A DNA stretch of 64,000 nt from Curtobacterium sp. MCBA15_001 (GCF_001864835.1 NZ_MJGI01000025.1:559184-623183), one strand, 5' to 3'. Shown: positions 40,042 through 52,651, numbered from the stretch's first letter. Notes: generated by a model from the sequence alone, not told the origin. A program made the numbers and translations.

Positions 40042-41467
40042 CCCCGCTCCTTCGGCACCATCGGCGGAGCCGACCGCGACGTCGACTTCGTCGGCGGAGC
40101 CGACCTCGACCTCGTCGTCGGAGCCGACCTTCGAGGAGGGCCACGACGCCGTCAAGGTGATCGAGGACCGATCGGACTACCTGGCGGCGGTCCAGGCCAT
40201 CGCCGCCGGACACGGCCCGGTCGCGGTCGACGCCGAACGTGCCAGCGGCTACCGCTACTCGCAGCGCGCGTACCTCATCCAGGTGTTCCGCCGCGGTGCC
40301 GGTGCCTTCCTGTTCGACCCCATCGCGATCGGGTCGTTCGCCGAGCTGCAGGACGCGATCGTCGACGAGGAGTGGCTCTTCCACGCCGCCTCGCAGGACC
40401 TGCCGTGCCTGCGCGAGGTCGGGCTCGTGCCGACCCGGATCTTCGACACCGAACTCGGCGCGCGCATCGCCGGCTTCCCCCGCGTGGGCCTCGGCGCCGT
40501 CGTGGAGCAGCTGCTCGGCATCACGCTGGCGAAGGCACACTCCGCCGCGGACTGGTCCACCCGCCCGCTCCCCCAGTCGTGGCTCGTGTACGCCGCCCTC
40601 GACGTCGAGCTCCTGCCCGACCTCCGCGATGCCCTGGCCGCGGTGCTCGACGAGGCCGGCAAGACGACGATCGCCACGCAGGAGTTCGACGCCGTCCTGC
40701 ACCGTGCACCGAAGCCGCCCCGTGCCGAACCCTGGCGTCGACTCTCCGGCATGCACGCCCTCCGCGGCACGCGCGCCCTCGCCATCGCCCGGTCGCTCTG
40801 GAGCGCTCGTGACGCGTTCGCGCAGGAGACCGACATCGCCCCCGGCCGGATCATCCCGGACGCCGCGATCGTCGCCGCGGCGGCCGCAGCACCCGAGACC
40901 CGCAAGGACCTGGCTGCCGTGAAGGCCTTCACCGGGCGCGCCAGCCGGTCCGAGCTCGACCGCTGGTGGGCAGCCGTCGACGAGGGTCGCACCACCGACG
41001 ACCTGCCGCGCCTCCGGGGCTCGGGTGAGCCGACGCTGCCGCCGCCCCGGGCCTGGGCCGACCGCAACCCGCCGGCCGACCGCCGCTACAAGGCCGCACG
41101 GGCCGCCGTCACCGCCGTGGCCGAGCAGCTCGACGTCCCGCTCGAGAACCTCCTGACGCCGGACACGCTCCGCATGGTGTCGTGGGAGCCCCCCGCGACC
41201 GTCGACGTGTCCTCGGTCGGTGCCGCCCTCGCGGCCCTCGACGCGCGGCCGTGGCAGGTCGAGGCCACCGCCGCGGTCATCGCCGACGCGTTCGGAGCGG
41301 CTGCCGACCCGTCCGCCGCCGCTGCCGAACCGTCCGCCGCCACCGCTGACCCGTCCGCTGCCGCTGCGCCGGTGGCCGCCGCGACGGACAACGACCGTTC
41401 TCCGAGCACACCGGACGTTGTGGCAGGAGAACAGGACGACGCGGCACACGGTCCCGCTCGGTCGTAG
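40034..41467 (+). CDS. ribonuclease D-like 3'-5' exonuclease with HRDC domain
   Basis: The 477-residue protein has a DEDD-type exonuclease domain: GPVAVDAERASGYRYSQRAY (first acidic residues), IFDTELGARIAGFPRVGLGA and SWLVYAALDVELLPDLRDAL (last Asp with Tyr). An HRDC-like helical region (RGTRALAIARSLWSARDAFA) and a second helical unit follow. The last 60 residues are Ala/Pro/Asp low complexity with repeated ADPSAAAAEPSAA. It likely trims structured RNA 3' ends. It is translated with DUF3000. Confidence 0.88.
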   Translation: MTDPAPSAPSAEPTATSTSSAEPTSTSSSEPTFEEGHDAVKVIEDRSDYLAAVQAIAAGHGPVAVDAERASGYRYSQRAYLIQVFRRGAGAFLFDPIAIGSFAELQDAIVDEEWLFHAASQDLPCLREVGLVPTRIFDTELGARIAGFPRVGLGAVVEQLLGITLAKAHSAADWSTRPLPQSWLVYAALDVELLPDLRDALAAVLDEAGKTTIATQEFDAVLHRAPKPPRAEPWRRLSGMHALRGTRALAIARSLWSARDAFAQETDIAPGRIIPDAAIVAAAAAAPETRKDLAAVKAFTGRASRSELDRWWAAVDEGRTTDDLPRLRGSGEPTLPPPRAWADRNPPADRRYKAARAAVTAVAEQLDVPLENLLTPDTLRMVSWEPPATVDVSSVGAALAALDARPWQVEATAAVIADAFGAAADPSAAAAEPSAATADPSAAAAPVAAATDNDRSPSTPDVVAGEQDDAAHGPARS

Positions 41468-41609
41468 GAACCGACCAACCGACATGCGTGCCCTCAGCCG
41501 TGGGGCATAGCGTCGGGGACGTCGTCGGGGTGCGCCCGGACGACGTGTGACAGGGCCGGGACGGACCATCCGCCGCGGCCCGATCGATGTGGATCTGTGG
41601 AGGCCAGCT

Positions 41610-42830
41610 TTGCCAAAGGCATCAGACGTCGTCTTCGTCGACGGCGTGCGGACACCGTTCGGACGCGCCGGGGAGAAGGGGGTGTTCTGGCGGACCCGCG
41701 CCGATGACCTGGCAGTGCACGCGATGCGCGGCCTGCTCGACCGGAACGCGTCGCTCGACCCCGCCGCCGTGGACGACGTCGCGGTCGCGGCCACCACGCA
41801 GCAGGGTGACCAGGGGTTGACGCTCGGCCGGACCGTCGGGATGTTGGCGGGCCTCCCGAAGTCGGTGCCCGGGTACGCCATCGACCGCATGTGCGCCGGA
41901 GCCATGACGAGCGTCACGACGCTCGCCGGCGCCATCGCGTTCGGCGCAGCCGACATCGCGCTCGCCGGTGGTGTCGAGCACATGGGTCGCCACCCGATGG
42001 GCTTCGGCGCCGACGTCAACCCGCGCTTCGTCGCGGAGCGCATGGTCGCGAGCGACGCGCTCGTCATGGGCAGCACGGCCGAGCGTCTGCACGACCGCTT
42101 CCCCGCCATCACGAAGGACCGCGCGGACGCCTACGCGGTGCAGTCGCAGCAGCGCTACGCCGCCGCCTGGGGCGCCGGCAAGCTGCAGCCCGACGTCGTC
42201 CCGGTCGAGGTCAACACCGGGCAGGGCTGGGACGTCGTCTCGACCGACGAGCCGCCGCGTCCCGGCACCACCCTGGAGGCCCTGGCCGCCCTGAAGACGC
42301 CGTTCCGGCCCCACGGACGGGTCACCGCCGGCAACGCGGCCGGTCTCAACGACGGCGCGACCATGAGCCTGCTCGCCTCGGACGCCGGCGCGGAGCGCTT
42401 CGGTCTCGCGCCGAAGATGCGGATGGTCTCGTTCGCCTTCGCCGGCGTCGAGCCCGAGGTGATGGGCGTCGGCCCGGTCCCCGCCACCGACAAGGCCCTG
42501 GCGAAGGCCGGTCTGTCGATCGACGACATCGGCCTGTTCGAGATCAACGAGGCGTTCGCCGTCCAGGTGCTCGCGTTCCTCGACAACTACGGCATCGCGC
42601 AGGACTCCCCGAACGTCAACGCGTGGGGCGGCGCGATCGCCGTCGGCCACCCGCTGGCATCGAGCGGCGTTCGTCTGATGAACCAGCTCGCCGCACAGTT
42701 CGCCGAACGCCCCGACGTCAAGTACGGCATCACCACGATGTGCATCGGGCTCGGCCAGGGCGGCACCGTGATCTGGGAGAACCCGCACCACAGCAAGTCC
42801 GCGGAACGCTCGGCTCGGAAGGCGGCCTGA
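41610..42830 (+). CDS. acetyl-CoA acyltransferase (thiolase, FadA/FadI type)
   Basis: The 406-residue thiolase has the catalytic Cys in VPGYAIDRMCAGAMTSVTTL, His in AIAVGHPLASSGVR and Cys in YGITTMCIGLGQGGTVIWEN. The start is TTG at 41610, chosen because GGAGG (41599-41603) lies six bases before it and the sequence then begins like the family, with PKASDVVFVDGVRTPFGRAG. It cleaves 3-ketoacyl-CoA in beta-oxidation and forms a pair with the next gene. Confidence 0.92.
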   Translation: MPKASDVVFVDGVRTPFGRAGEKGVFWRTRADDLAVHAMRGLLDRNASLDPAAVDDVAVAATTQQGDQGLTLGRTVGMLAGLPKSVPGYAIDRMCAGAMTSVTTLAGAIAFGAADIALAGGVEHMGRHPMGFGADVNPRFVAERMVASDALVMGSTAERLHDRFPAITKDRADAYAVQSQQRYAAAWGAGKLQPDVVPVEVNTGQGWDVVSTDEPPRPGTTLEALAALKTPFRPHGRVTAGNAAGLNDGATMSLLASDAGAERFGLAPKMRMVSFAFAGVEPEVMGVGPVPATDKALAKAGLSIDDIGLFEINEAFAVQVLAFLDNYGIAQDSPNVNAWGGAIAVGHPLASSGVRLMNQLAAQFAERPDVKYGITTMCIGLGQGGTVIWENPHHSKSAERSARKAA

Positions 42831-42832
42831 CC

Positions 42833-44971
42833 ATGACCCTCGTCGACAACGACCAGCTGCTCGCGCTCTCCGAGGACGAGGTCGTCACGCACTCGTACCT
42901 CAAGCACGTCGCGCTCCCCTCGGGCGGCACGCTCGGGCTCATCACGCTCGACAACGGCAAGGACTTCAAGCGCCCCTCGACGCTCGGTCCGCGCACCCTG
43001 ATCGAGCTCTCCGGCGTCCTCGACACGCTGCAGACCGAGGCGGCGAACGGCACCGTGCAGGCCGTGGCGATCACCGGCAAGGAGTACTGCTTCGCGGCCG
43101 GGGCTGACCTGTCCCAGGCGGCGTCCGTGCCCTCGCGGGCGGTGGCGCACGACCTGGCGGCCCTCGGACACGCGACGCTCCGCAAGCTCAGCGACCTCGG
43201 TGTGCCGTCGTTCGCGTTCATCAACGGCATCGCGCTCGGCGGCGGCCTCGAGGTCGGGCTGCACTGCACCTACCGGGTGTTCTCGTCCGCGGCCCAGGGC
43301 ATCGGGCTGCCCGAGGTATTCCTCGGCATCATCCCGGGCTGGGGCGGCGCGACGCTGCTCCCCCGCCTGATCGGGCCGGAGAAGGCGCTCCGCGTCATCG
43401 TCGAGAACCCGCTCAAGAACAACCGCCTGATGGACGGGAAGGCCGCGGTCGACCTCGGCATCGGTGACGCACTGATCCCGTCGGTGACCTTCCTGCCGTC
43501 CGCGGTCGCGTGGGCCGACGGCGTCGTGTCCGGCGCCACGAAGGTCGTCCGGAAGAACGAACCCGGCATGCTCGAGAAGGCCGCGTGGGGCACCGTCGTC
43601 AAGGTCGCCCGCTCGCAGGTCGCGTCGAAGATCGGCACGGTGCCGAAGTCGCCGTTCCGTGCCCTCGACCTGGTCGCTGCCGCCAAGTCCGGGTCGCTCG
43701 ACGAGCGCTTCGCCGGCGAGGACGACGCCCTGGCCGACCTGCTCTCCGGCGACCAGTTCGCCGCGTCGATGTACGCGTTCGACCTGGTGCAGAAGCGCGC
43801 CAAGCGCCCGGTCGGAGCCCCCACGGACGTCGAGCCGAAGAAGATCACGAAGGTCGGCGTCCTCGGCGCCGGGCTCATGGCCTCGCAGTTCGCGCTGCTG
43901 TTCGCCCGCCGCCTCGGGGTCCCCGTCGTCATCACCGACGTCGACCAGACCCGCGTCGACGCCGGTGTCGCGCGGATCCGGGCGTCGATCGAGGAGATGC
44001 TCGGCAAGGGCCGCCTGTCGCAGGACGACGCCAACCGCATCACGGCGCTCGTCACCGGCTCGGTGTCGTACGACGCCTTCGCCGACGCCGACTGGGTGAT
44101 CGAGGCCGTGTTCGAGGAGATGAGCGTCAAGCAGGAGGTGTTCCGGAAGATCGAGCAGGTGATCGCCCCGGACGCGATCCTCGCCACGAACACGTCGTCG
44201 CTCTCCGTCGCCGAAATGGCGTCCGTCCTGCAGCACCCGGAACGCCTGGTCGGGTTCCACTTCTTCAATCCGGTGGCCGTCATGCCCCTGGTCGAGGTCG
44301 TCCGCGCGTCGCAGACCTCGGACGAGGCCGTCGCCACCGCGCTGGCCGTCGCGAAGACCCTGAAGAAGACCGCGATCGTCACGGCCGACCAGCCGGGCTT
44401 CGTGGTCAACCGGGTGCTCGCCCGCGTGCTGGGCGAGGCCATGCGCGGCGTCGAGGAGGGCACCGGCTTCGACGTCGTCGCCGCGGGCGCCCAGCCGCTC
44501 GGGCTGCCGATGTCGCCGTTCGAACTGCTCGAGCTCGTCGGACTGCCCGTCGGTGCCCACGTGCTCGACTCGCACCACGCCGCTTGGCCCGACCGCTTCT
44601 ACCCCGGCGACGGGCTGAAGCGCATCGCGGAGCACGGCACGATCCTGACCCGCGACAAGAAGGGCTCGGTCACCGGGTACGACCCGGCCGCGGTCAAGCT
44701 CGTCGCGCCGGCCAAGAAGGACGCGAAGCCGGTCGACGCCGCCGAGATGCAGCGCCGGTTCGAGGACGCCCTGGCCGACGAGGTGCACCGCATGCTCGAC
44801 GACCAGGTCGTGCAGCACGTCGAGGAGATCGACCTCGGGCTCATCCTCGGTGCGGGCTACCCGTTCCAGGCGGGCGGCATCAGCCCCTACCTCGACCGCA
44901 GTGGCGCGTCCGAGCGGGTCTTCGGCGGGGCGTTCCACGACCCGGCGATCGTCGGCCCCGAGTCGCGCTAG
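42833..44971 (+). CDS. fatty acid oxidation complex alpha subunit (enoyl-CoA hydratase/3-hydroxyacyl-CoA dehydrogenase)
   Basis: The 712-residue protein has an N-terminal crotonase domain (about 30-230: YCFAAGADLSQAASV, FINGIALGGGLEVGLHCTYR, LPEVFLGIIPGWGGATLLPR). The NAD-binding dehydrogenase domain starts at about 335 (VGVLGAGLMASQFALLFARR) with HFFNPVAVMPLVEVVRASQT, and C-terminal dehydrogenase domains contain AGYPFQAGGISPYLD. It hydrates enoyl-CoA and oxidises the product. It begins two bases after the thiolase stop, so the pair makes the trifunctional complex. This is the FadJ/FadB type. Confidence 0.93.
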   Translation: MTLVDNDQLLALSEDEVVTHSYLKHVALPSGGTLGLITLDNGKDFKRPSTLGPRTLIELSGVLDTLQTEAANGTVQAVAITGKEYCFAAGADLSQAASVPSRAVAHDLAALGHATLRKLSDLGVPSFAFINGIALGGGLEVGLHCTYRVFSSAAQGIGLPEVFLGIIPGWGGATLLPRLIGPEKALRVIVENPLKNNRLMDGKAAVDLGIGDALIPSVTFLPSAVAWADGVVSGATKVVRKNEPGMLEKAAWGTVVKVARSQVASKIGTVPKSPFRALDLVAAAKSGSLDERFAGEDDALADLLSGDQFAASMYAFDLVQKRAKRPVGAPTDVEPKKITKVGVLGAGLMASQFALLFARRLGVPVVITDVDQTRVDAGVARIRASIEEMLGKGRLSQDDANRITALVTGSVSYDAFADADWVIEAVFEEMSVKQEVFRKIEQVIAPDAILATNTSSLSVAEMASVLQHPERLVGFHFFNPVAVMPLVEVVRASQTSDEAVATALAVAKTLKKTAIVTADQPGFVVNRVLARVLGEAMRGVEEGTGFDVVAAGAQPLGLPMSPFELLELVGLPVGAHVLDSHHAAWPDRFYPGDGLKRIAEHGTILTRDKKGSVTGYDPAAVKLVAPAKKDAKPVDAAEMQRRFEDALADEVHRMLDDQVVQHVEEIDLGLILGAGYPFQAGGISPYLDRSGASERVFGGAFHDPAIVGPESR

Positions 44972-45001
44972 GCCGAGGCATCGTCCAGCGCGGATCGCTC
45001 C

Positions 45002-45063
45002 CGCACAACGAGAAGCACCCCGCACCACGGATCGCCGTGGCGCGGGGTGCTTCTCGTTGTGCG
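45002..45063. terminator. long bidirectional terminator between beta-oxidation operon and dxs
   Basis: A 62 bp inverted repeat with about 30 bp arms and one internal mismatch, outer CGCACAACGAGAAGCACCCC. It separates convergent genes. Its sequence is unlike the GGAGGCCCG family. Confidence 0.85.
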
Positions 45064-45112
45064 AACGCGGAGCGCACCGGCGCGGCGGTGCGTGCGAACC
45101 AGCCCGGCGCGC

Positions 45113-47044
45113 CTACCGCTCGGCGGACTCCCGCGAGCGGGCGGGCTTCGCCTGGGGCAGCTTCGTGCCGACGACCTGGTCGAAGACGTCCCGCGCGATG
45201 GCCTCGGCGGTGAGCCCGACGTCGGCCAGGATCTGGGAGCGGGTCGCGTGGTCGATGAACGCGTCCGGCAGCCCGAGCTCGTTCACCCCGGTGTCGACCC
45301 CCGCCGCGCGCAGGTCCTGCCGCAGCCGCGTGCCGACGCCGCCGACGCGGACACCGTCCTCGATCGTGATGACGAGCCGGTGGGTGCGGGAGAGCTCGAT
45401 GAGCGAGGACGGGATCGGCACCACCCATCGCGGGTCCACCACGGTCACGCCGATGCCCTGCGCCTCGAGCAGCGCCGCGGCGTCGAGCGCGATCGGCACC
45501 ATGGAGCCGACGGCCACGATGAGGACGTCCTCGTCCGCGGTGTCGGACGCGTGCAGCACGTCGACCCCGTCGGACAACCGGGACGTCGCCGGGATGTCCG
45601 GGCCCACCGGACCCTTCGACCACCGGAGCACCGTCGGGGCGTCGTCGATCGCGACGGCCTCGCGGAACTCCTCGCGCAGGGTCGCAGCGTCCCGCGGGGC
45701 CGCGATGCGGATGCCGGGGACGACCTGCAGCAGCGCCAGGTCCCACATGCCGTGGTGCGACGGCCCGTCAGGACCGGTGACGCCCGCGCGGTCGAGCACG
45801 AACGTCACGCCGGCGCGGTGCAGCGCCACGTCCATCAGGACCTGGTCGAATGCACGGTTCAGGAACGTGGCGTACAGCGCCACGACGGGGTGCAGTCCGC
45901 CGAACGCCAGTCCGGCTGCCGAGGCGACCGCATGCTGCTCGGCGATGCCGACGTCGATCACCCGGTCGGGGTGCCGCTGCTGGAACAGGTGGAGCCCGGT
46001 CGGGCGGAGCATCGCAGCCGTGATCGCGACGATCCGCGGGTCCTCGTCGCCGACGTCGGCCAGCGAGGACGCGAACACCGAGGTCCACGACGGGCCCGAG
46101 GCGGTCTCGAGCGACTCCCCCGTCTCCGGGTCGATGTGCCCGACGGCGTGGAACTGGTCGGCCTGGTCGCGCAGGGCCGGTTCGAAGCCGTGCCCCTTCT
46201 CGGTGATGGCGTGCACGATGACCGGCGCGCCGTACTCCTTGGCCTGCCGGAGCGCGCTCTCCATCGCCTGCTGGTCGTGGCCGTTGACCGGCCCGATGTA
46301 CTTGATGTCGAGGTTCGAGTAGAGGGCCTCGTTGTTCGTCAGCCGCGACAGGAAGCCGTGCAGACCACCGCGCATCCCCCGGTAGACCGCACGGCCCGGT
46401 GCGCCGAAGCGGTGGGCCGCCGCGCGGGTCTTCTCGTACAACGCGCGGTACTCCCGCCGCGTCCGCACGGAGTTGAGGTACCGGGCCATGCCGCCGATGG
46501 TCGGCGCGTAGGACCGTCCGTTGTCGTTGACGACGATCACGAGCCGCCGGCCGTTGTCGTCGGAGATGTTGTTGAGCGCCTCCCACGTCATCCCGCCGGT
46601 GAGGGCGCCGTCGCCGACGACGGCCACGACGGTGCGCTCCGACTGCCCGGTCTGCGTGAACGCCCGTGAGATGCCGTCGGCCCACGACAACGACGACGAC
46701 GCGTGCGAGGACTCGACGATGTCGTGCTCGGACTCGCTGCGCTGCGGGTAGCCGGCGATGCCGCCCCGCTCACGCAGGTGCGAGAAGTCCTGCCGGCCGG
46801 TGACGAGCTTGTGCACGTACGACTGGTGCCCGGTGTCGAACACGAAGGGGTCCCGCGGCGAGTCGAACACCCGGTGCATCGCGAGTGTGAGCTCGACGAC
46901 CCCCAGGTTCGGCCCGAGGTGCCCACCGGTCTTGGCGACCTCGGCCACCAGGAAGCGACGGATCTCGGCGGCGAGTTCGGTCATCTGCGCGTCGCTGAGA
47001 CGCTTCAGGTCGCGCGGGGACGTGATGCTGGTGAGCAGACTCAC
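45113..47044 (-). CDS. dxs: 1-deoxy-D-xylulose-5-phosphate synthase
   Basis: The 643-residue thiamine-diphosphate enzyme has GGHLGPNLGVVELTLAMHRV at the front, TPP-binding VVGDGALTGGMTWEALNNIS and the transketolase pyrimidine region with DVGIAEQHAVASAAGLAFGG. It makes DXP from pyruvate and glyceraldehyde 3-phosphate, the first step of the MEP isoprenoid route. GTG 47044 was chosen as start because AAGGAGC lies seven bases before it. It is monocistronic, with terminators on both sides. Confidence 0.95.
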   Translation of the reverse strand: MSLLTSITSPRDLKRLSDAQMTELAAEIRRFLVAEVAKTGGHLGPNLGVVELTLAMHRVFDSPRDPFVFDTGHQSYVHKLVTGRQDFSHLRERGGIAGYPQRSESEHDIVESSHASSSLSWADGISRAFTQTGQSERTVVAVVGDGALTGGMTWEALNNISDDNGRRLVIVVNDNGRSYAPTIGGMARYLNSVRTRREYRALYEKTRAAAHRFGAPGRAVYRGMRGGLHGFLSRLTNNEALYSNLDIKYIGPVNGHDQQAMESALRQAKEYGAPVIVHAITEKGHGFEPALRDQADQFHAVGHIDPETGESLETASGPSWTSVFASSLADVGDEDPRIVAITAAMLRPTGLHLFQQRHPDRVIDVGIAEQHAVASAAGLAFGGLHPVVALYATFLNRAFDQVLMDVALHRAGVTFVLDRAGVTGPDGPSHHGMWDLALLQVVPGIRIAAPRDAATLREEFREAVAIDDAPTVLRWSKGPVGPDIPATSRLSDGVDVLHASDTADEDVLIVAVGSMVPIALDAAALLEAQGIGVTVVDPRWVVPIPSSLIELSRTHRLVITIEDGVRVGGVGTRLRQDLRAAGVDTGVNELGLPDAFIDHATRSQILADVGLTAEAIARDVFDQVVGTKLPQAKPARSRESAER

Positions 47045-47102
47045 GGGCGCTCCTTTCGTCGTGCTGTCGGCCCACACTATCCGCGGGACCCGACAACGGA
47101 CA

Positions 47103-47134
47103 GGAGGCCCGTGGCGGGTTCGCCACGGGCCTCC
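47103..47134. terminator. acnA terminator, GGAGGCCCG family
   Basis: GGAGGCCCGTGGCG pairs with CGCCACGGGCCTCC around GGTT, a perfect 14 bp stem, between acnA and dxs (both on the minus strand). Confidence 0.85.
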
Positions 47135-47175
47135 CGTCCGGTCCGGACCGCGTCAGCAGTCCGTGGTCACCGCGC

Positions 47176-50013
<2,838 letters not shown>

Positions 50014-50071
50014 TGTGCCGCCTCCTGAGTTCGTCGGTGTGCCCCCATCCAAGCGGGCCGCAGCGCGTCCC

Positions 50072-50090
50072 ACCAGCAAGGCAAACCTAA
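50072..50090 (-). promoter_or_regulatory. weak DtxR/IdeR-like box and -10 region before acnA
   Basis: The minus strand reads TTAGGTTTGCCTTGCTGGT. Eleven of the first 12 bases match the iron-box consensus TTAGGTTAGCCTAACCTAA, but the right half does not. TAGGTT inside it is a possible -10 element. Iron control of aconitase by DtxR is known in Corynebacterium; here it is only a suggestion. Confidence 0.3.
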
Positions 50091-50122
50091 TCCCGCGTGC
50101 GGTGAGCCGCCCGGGGAAAGTG

Positions 50123-50136
50123 TCTTGATGTCGAGA
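50123..50136. promoter_or_regulatory. near-palindrome TCTTGATGTCGAGA upstream of acnA
   Basis: A 14 bp near-palindrome (TCTYGA-N2-TCGAGA type) placed about 45 bases upstream of the proposed -10 region, a position fit for a transcription factor. It also lies 6 bp from the end of the DUF3159 gene. No factor is named. Confidence 0.4.
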
Positions 50137-50141
50137 GAACT

Positions 50142-50939
50142 CTACACCGCGCGGGCGGTGTCGTCGGCCTCGTCGCGGTGGAACACGGTGCGCACGAGCA
50201 GCCACGTGACCCAGAGCAGCGCGGCGTAGAGCGGGACGCCGGTGATGAGCTTGATGCCCGCGAGGAGTTCGACCTGCGCGGTCAGGTAAAGCGGGACCTC
50301 GATGACCAGGCGGAGTGCGAAGAGCCCCACCCACATCCACGTCGCGACGGTGAGCACGCGGCGCTGAGCCCGGTCGGCGCGCCAGTCGTGGGCCGTGCCG
50401 TCGGCGTTCGGCGGGAGCAGGAACCCGACGATGACGCCGATGAGCGGCCGGCGGATCGCGAGCGTCACGAGGAGCACGACCAGGCAGACGACGTTGATGA
50501 CGATGCCGGGGATGAAGTTGCTCTCGGCCTTGCCCGTGAACAGGGCGAGCGCCGCCGAGACCGCCACGCCGAGGATGCCCGCGAACGACATCGCCACCGA
50601 CTGGCGCTGCACCAGACGAGCCACGACGAACACCAGTCCGACCGCGACGGGGATGAGCACGCTGGGGACGAGTTCCTTCGTGATCGCGTACACGACCAGG
50701 AACGCGAACCCGGGCAGCACCGACTCGGCGACGCCACGGACGCCACCGATCGCGGTCACCAGGGCACGGCCCGTGGGGGCCTCGCCCGGCGCGACCTGCC
50801 CGATGCCGGCGTTCCGGGCCGCGTCGCGTAGCTGCGCCTGCAACGACACGGGCGCCTCGCGCTCGTCCGCGAACGGGTCGGACGCGGCGGGGTCAGACGT
50901 GACCCCGTCGTGGTCAGCGGGGTCGGGACGGTCGGACAC
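50142..50939 (-). CDS. DUF3159 membrane protein
   Basis: The 265-residue protein has an acidic N terminus and five or six membrane helices, starting with [20 protein letters not shown] and including [20 protein letters not shown] as a conserved loop. DUF3159 proteins follow DUF3710 and dut in many actinobacteria, as here. The biochemical role is unknown. Confidence 0.85.
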   Translation of the reverse strand: MSDRPDPADHDGVTSDPAASDPFADEREAPVSLQAQLRDAARNAGIGQVAPGEAPTGRALVTAIGGVRGVAESVLPGFAFLVVYAITKELVPSVLIPVAVGLVFVVARLVQRQSVAMSFAGILGVAVSAALALFTGKAESNFIPGIVINVVCLVVLLVTLAIRRPLIGVIVGFLLPPNADGTAHDWRADRAQRRVLTVATWMWVGLFALRLVIEVPLYLTAQVELLAGIKLITGVPLYAALLWVTWLLVRTVFHRDEADDTARAV

Positions 50940-50953
50940 CGGGCCTCCAGACG

Positions 50954-51676
50954 TCAGATCGCCGACTGCGTCGACTTCGGCATGTGCAGCGGGATGAGGT
51001 CACGCGGCGGCATCGGCGTACCACCACGGACGACCACGACGCTGCGGAACAGGTCCTCGATCTCCTCGGCATCGTCCGGCGACTCGGCGGCCTTGCCGGC
51101 GATCACGCCGCGCAGGAACCAGCGCGGGCCGTCGACGCCGATGAACCGGGCCGGTCGTTCGCCCGCGACGCCACCGTCACCGTCGACCATGACGGGGACC
51201 GAGGCGCGGAGCTCAGGGCCGAAGGGGCCGTCGACCTCGGTCACGGAGCCACCCTGGCGCTCGATCTGCTCGGCGATCTGCGCGCGGATCTCGTGCCACA
51301 GCCCGGTCGAGCGGGGCGCGGCGAAGGGCTGGACCTGCAGCGTGGACTCGTCGTAGTCGAGCCCGACCGCGACGACACGCTGCGAGCCCTCCTCGACCTC
51401 GAGCCGCAGGTGCAGACCCTCGCGCGGCAGGATCTTCACGCCGCCCAGGTCCACGTAGGGCCGGACCGGGTTCGCCTCGGTCTCGTCCAGCGGGCCGAGG
51501 TCCTCACGGTCCTCGGGGGCGGACTTGCCGGTCGGTGCGACGGCCACCACCTCGTCGAGGCCGGCGTCGGCCTCGACGGCGATGTCGACCTCCGGAGAGG
51601 TCCCCGCCACCTCGACGTCGTCGGCGACCTGTCCGGCCACCTCGACCTCGTCACGCTTGCGTCGCCCGATCCTCAT
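50954..51676 (-). CDS. DUF3710 domain protein
   Basis: The 240-residue protein starts MRIGRRKRDEVEVAGQVADD with an acidic linker, then the DUF3710 core: PYVDLGGVKILPREGLHLRL, LWHEIRAQIAEQIERQGGSV and the PRWFLRGVIAGKAA segment. It ends near RDLIPLHMP. The function is unknown. It overlaps dut by ATGA and precedes DUF3159 by 14 bp, so the three form an operon. Confidence 0.88.
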   Translation of the reverse strand: MRIGRRKRDEVEVAGQVADDVEVAGTSPEVDIAVEADAGLDEVVAVAPTGKSAPEDREDLGPLDETEANPVRPYVDLGGVKILPREGLHLRLEVEEGSQRVVAVGLDYDESTLQVQPFAAPRSTGLWHEIRAQIAEQIERQGGSVTEVDGPFGPELRASVPVMVDGDGGVAGERPARFIGVDGPRWFLRGVIAGKAAESPDDAEEIEDLFRSVVVVRGGTPMPPRDLIPLHMPKSTQSAI

Positions 51677-52137
51677 CGCTGCGTCCCTTCCTGCTCGTTC
51701 GTGACACCGTAGCCCGACGAGCCGAAGCCGCCCTGGCCCCGCACGCTCTCCGGCAGGGCGTCGACGCGGGTGAAGACCGCCTGGGCCACCGGCATCACGA
51801 TCATCTGCGCGATGCGGTCGCCGACCTGCACCGCGTACGGCGTGGTGGCGTCGGTGTTCAGCAGCGCCACCTTGATCTCGCCCCGGTAGCCGGCGTCGAC
51901 GGTGCCGGGTGCGTTCACGATGGTGATGCCGTGCTTGGCCGCGAGGCCGCTGCGCGGGACCACGAACGCCGCGTGCCCCTCGGGCAGCGCGATCGACAGG
52001 CCCGTCCCGACGAGTCGGCGCTCGCCCGGAGCGAGCTCGAAGGCCTCGGCCGACACCAGGTCGGCACCGGCGTCTCCGGGGTGGGCGTAGCCGGGAGGGT
52101 TCTCCCCGGTCCAGAGCACGTCGACTGGTTCGGTCAC
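51673..52137 (-). CDS. dut: dUTP diphosphatase
   Basis: The 154-residue trimeric dUTPase shows its five motifs: PGDAGADLVSAEA, PRSGLAAKHGITIVNAPGTV with DAGYRGEIKVALLN, and RIAQMIVMP plus a C-terminal RGQGGFGSSG arm. It hydrolyses dUTP to dUMP, lowering uracil in DNA and feeding dTMP synthesis. The GTG start has TACCCT ending six bases upstream and no Shine-Dalgarno box. Confidence 0.95.
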   Translation of the reverse strand: MTEPVDVLWTGENPPGYAHPGDAGADLVSAEAFELAPGERRLVGTGLSIALPEGHAAFVVPRSGLAAKHGITIVNAPGTVDAGYRGEIKVALLNTDATTPYAVQVGDRIAQMIVMPVAQAVFTRVDALPESVRGQGGFGSSGYGVTNEQEGTQR

Positions 52138-52202
52138 GTGTCGAGGGTAGTGCAGACCGTGACCGTTCCGTGACCTCAGCCGACTCGTGGTCGAATGGTC
52201 TC

Positions 52203-52634
52203 GTGACCCTGTACCGCGAACGCCTCTGGGCGCCGCCGAGCCTGTACCTGGCGACGGCGCTCGTCATCCCCGCGAGCCTGCTCGTGTTCCTGCCGATCAA
52301 CATCCTGACCGGCGTCATCGTGGCCGTCCTGATGGAGCTGGCGGTCCTGGTGCTCCTCTGGGTGCTCGCGCCCGTGGTCGAGGTGACCGACACCGAGTTC
52401 CGCGCCGGCCGGGCGCACCTGCCGCGCGACCTGGTCGGCGACGTCGCGGCGTTCGGCGGTGCCGAGGCGACGACCCAGCGCGGCCCGAAGCTCGACGCCC
52501 GGGCGTGGACGCTCTTCCGCGGCTACGTCCGGGACGTCGTCCGCGTGGAGGTCCGCGACGCGGCCGACCCGACGCCCTACTGGCTGGTGAGCGTGCGCCG
52601 ACCCGACAAGGTCGTCCAGGCGCTGCAGTCCTGA
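52203..52634 (+). CDS. DUF3093 membrane protein
   Basis: The 143-residue protein begins VTLYRERLWAPPSLYLATAL, has two membrane helices (about 12-32 and 35-57) and a cytoplasmic beta-rich part (VEVTDTEFRAGRAHLPRDLV). It is the DUF3093 family, which sits divergent from dut in actinobacteria. GTG 52203 is chosen because homologues start near YRERLW and TCGAAT ends six bases upstream; an in-frame GTG at 52170 exists. Confidence 0.78.
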   Translation: MTLYRERLWAPPSLYLATALVIPASLLVFLPINILTGVIVAVLMELAVLVLLWVLAPVVEVTDTEFRAGRAHLPRDLVGDVAAFGGAEATTQRGPKLDARAWTLFRGYVRDVVRVEVRDAADPTPYWLVSVRRPDKVVQALQS

Positions 52635-52651
52635 AGCCGTTCCGCAGACAG

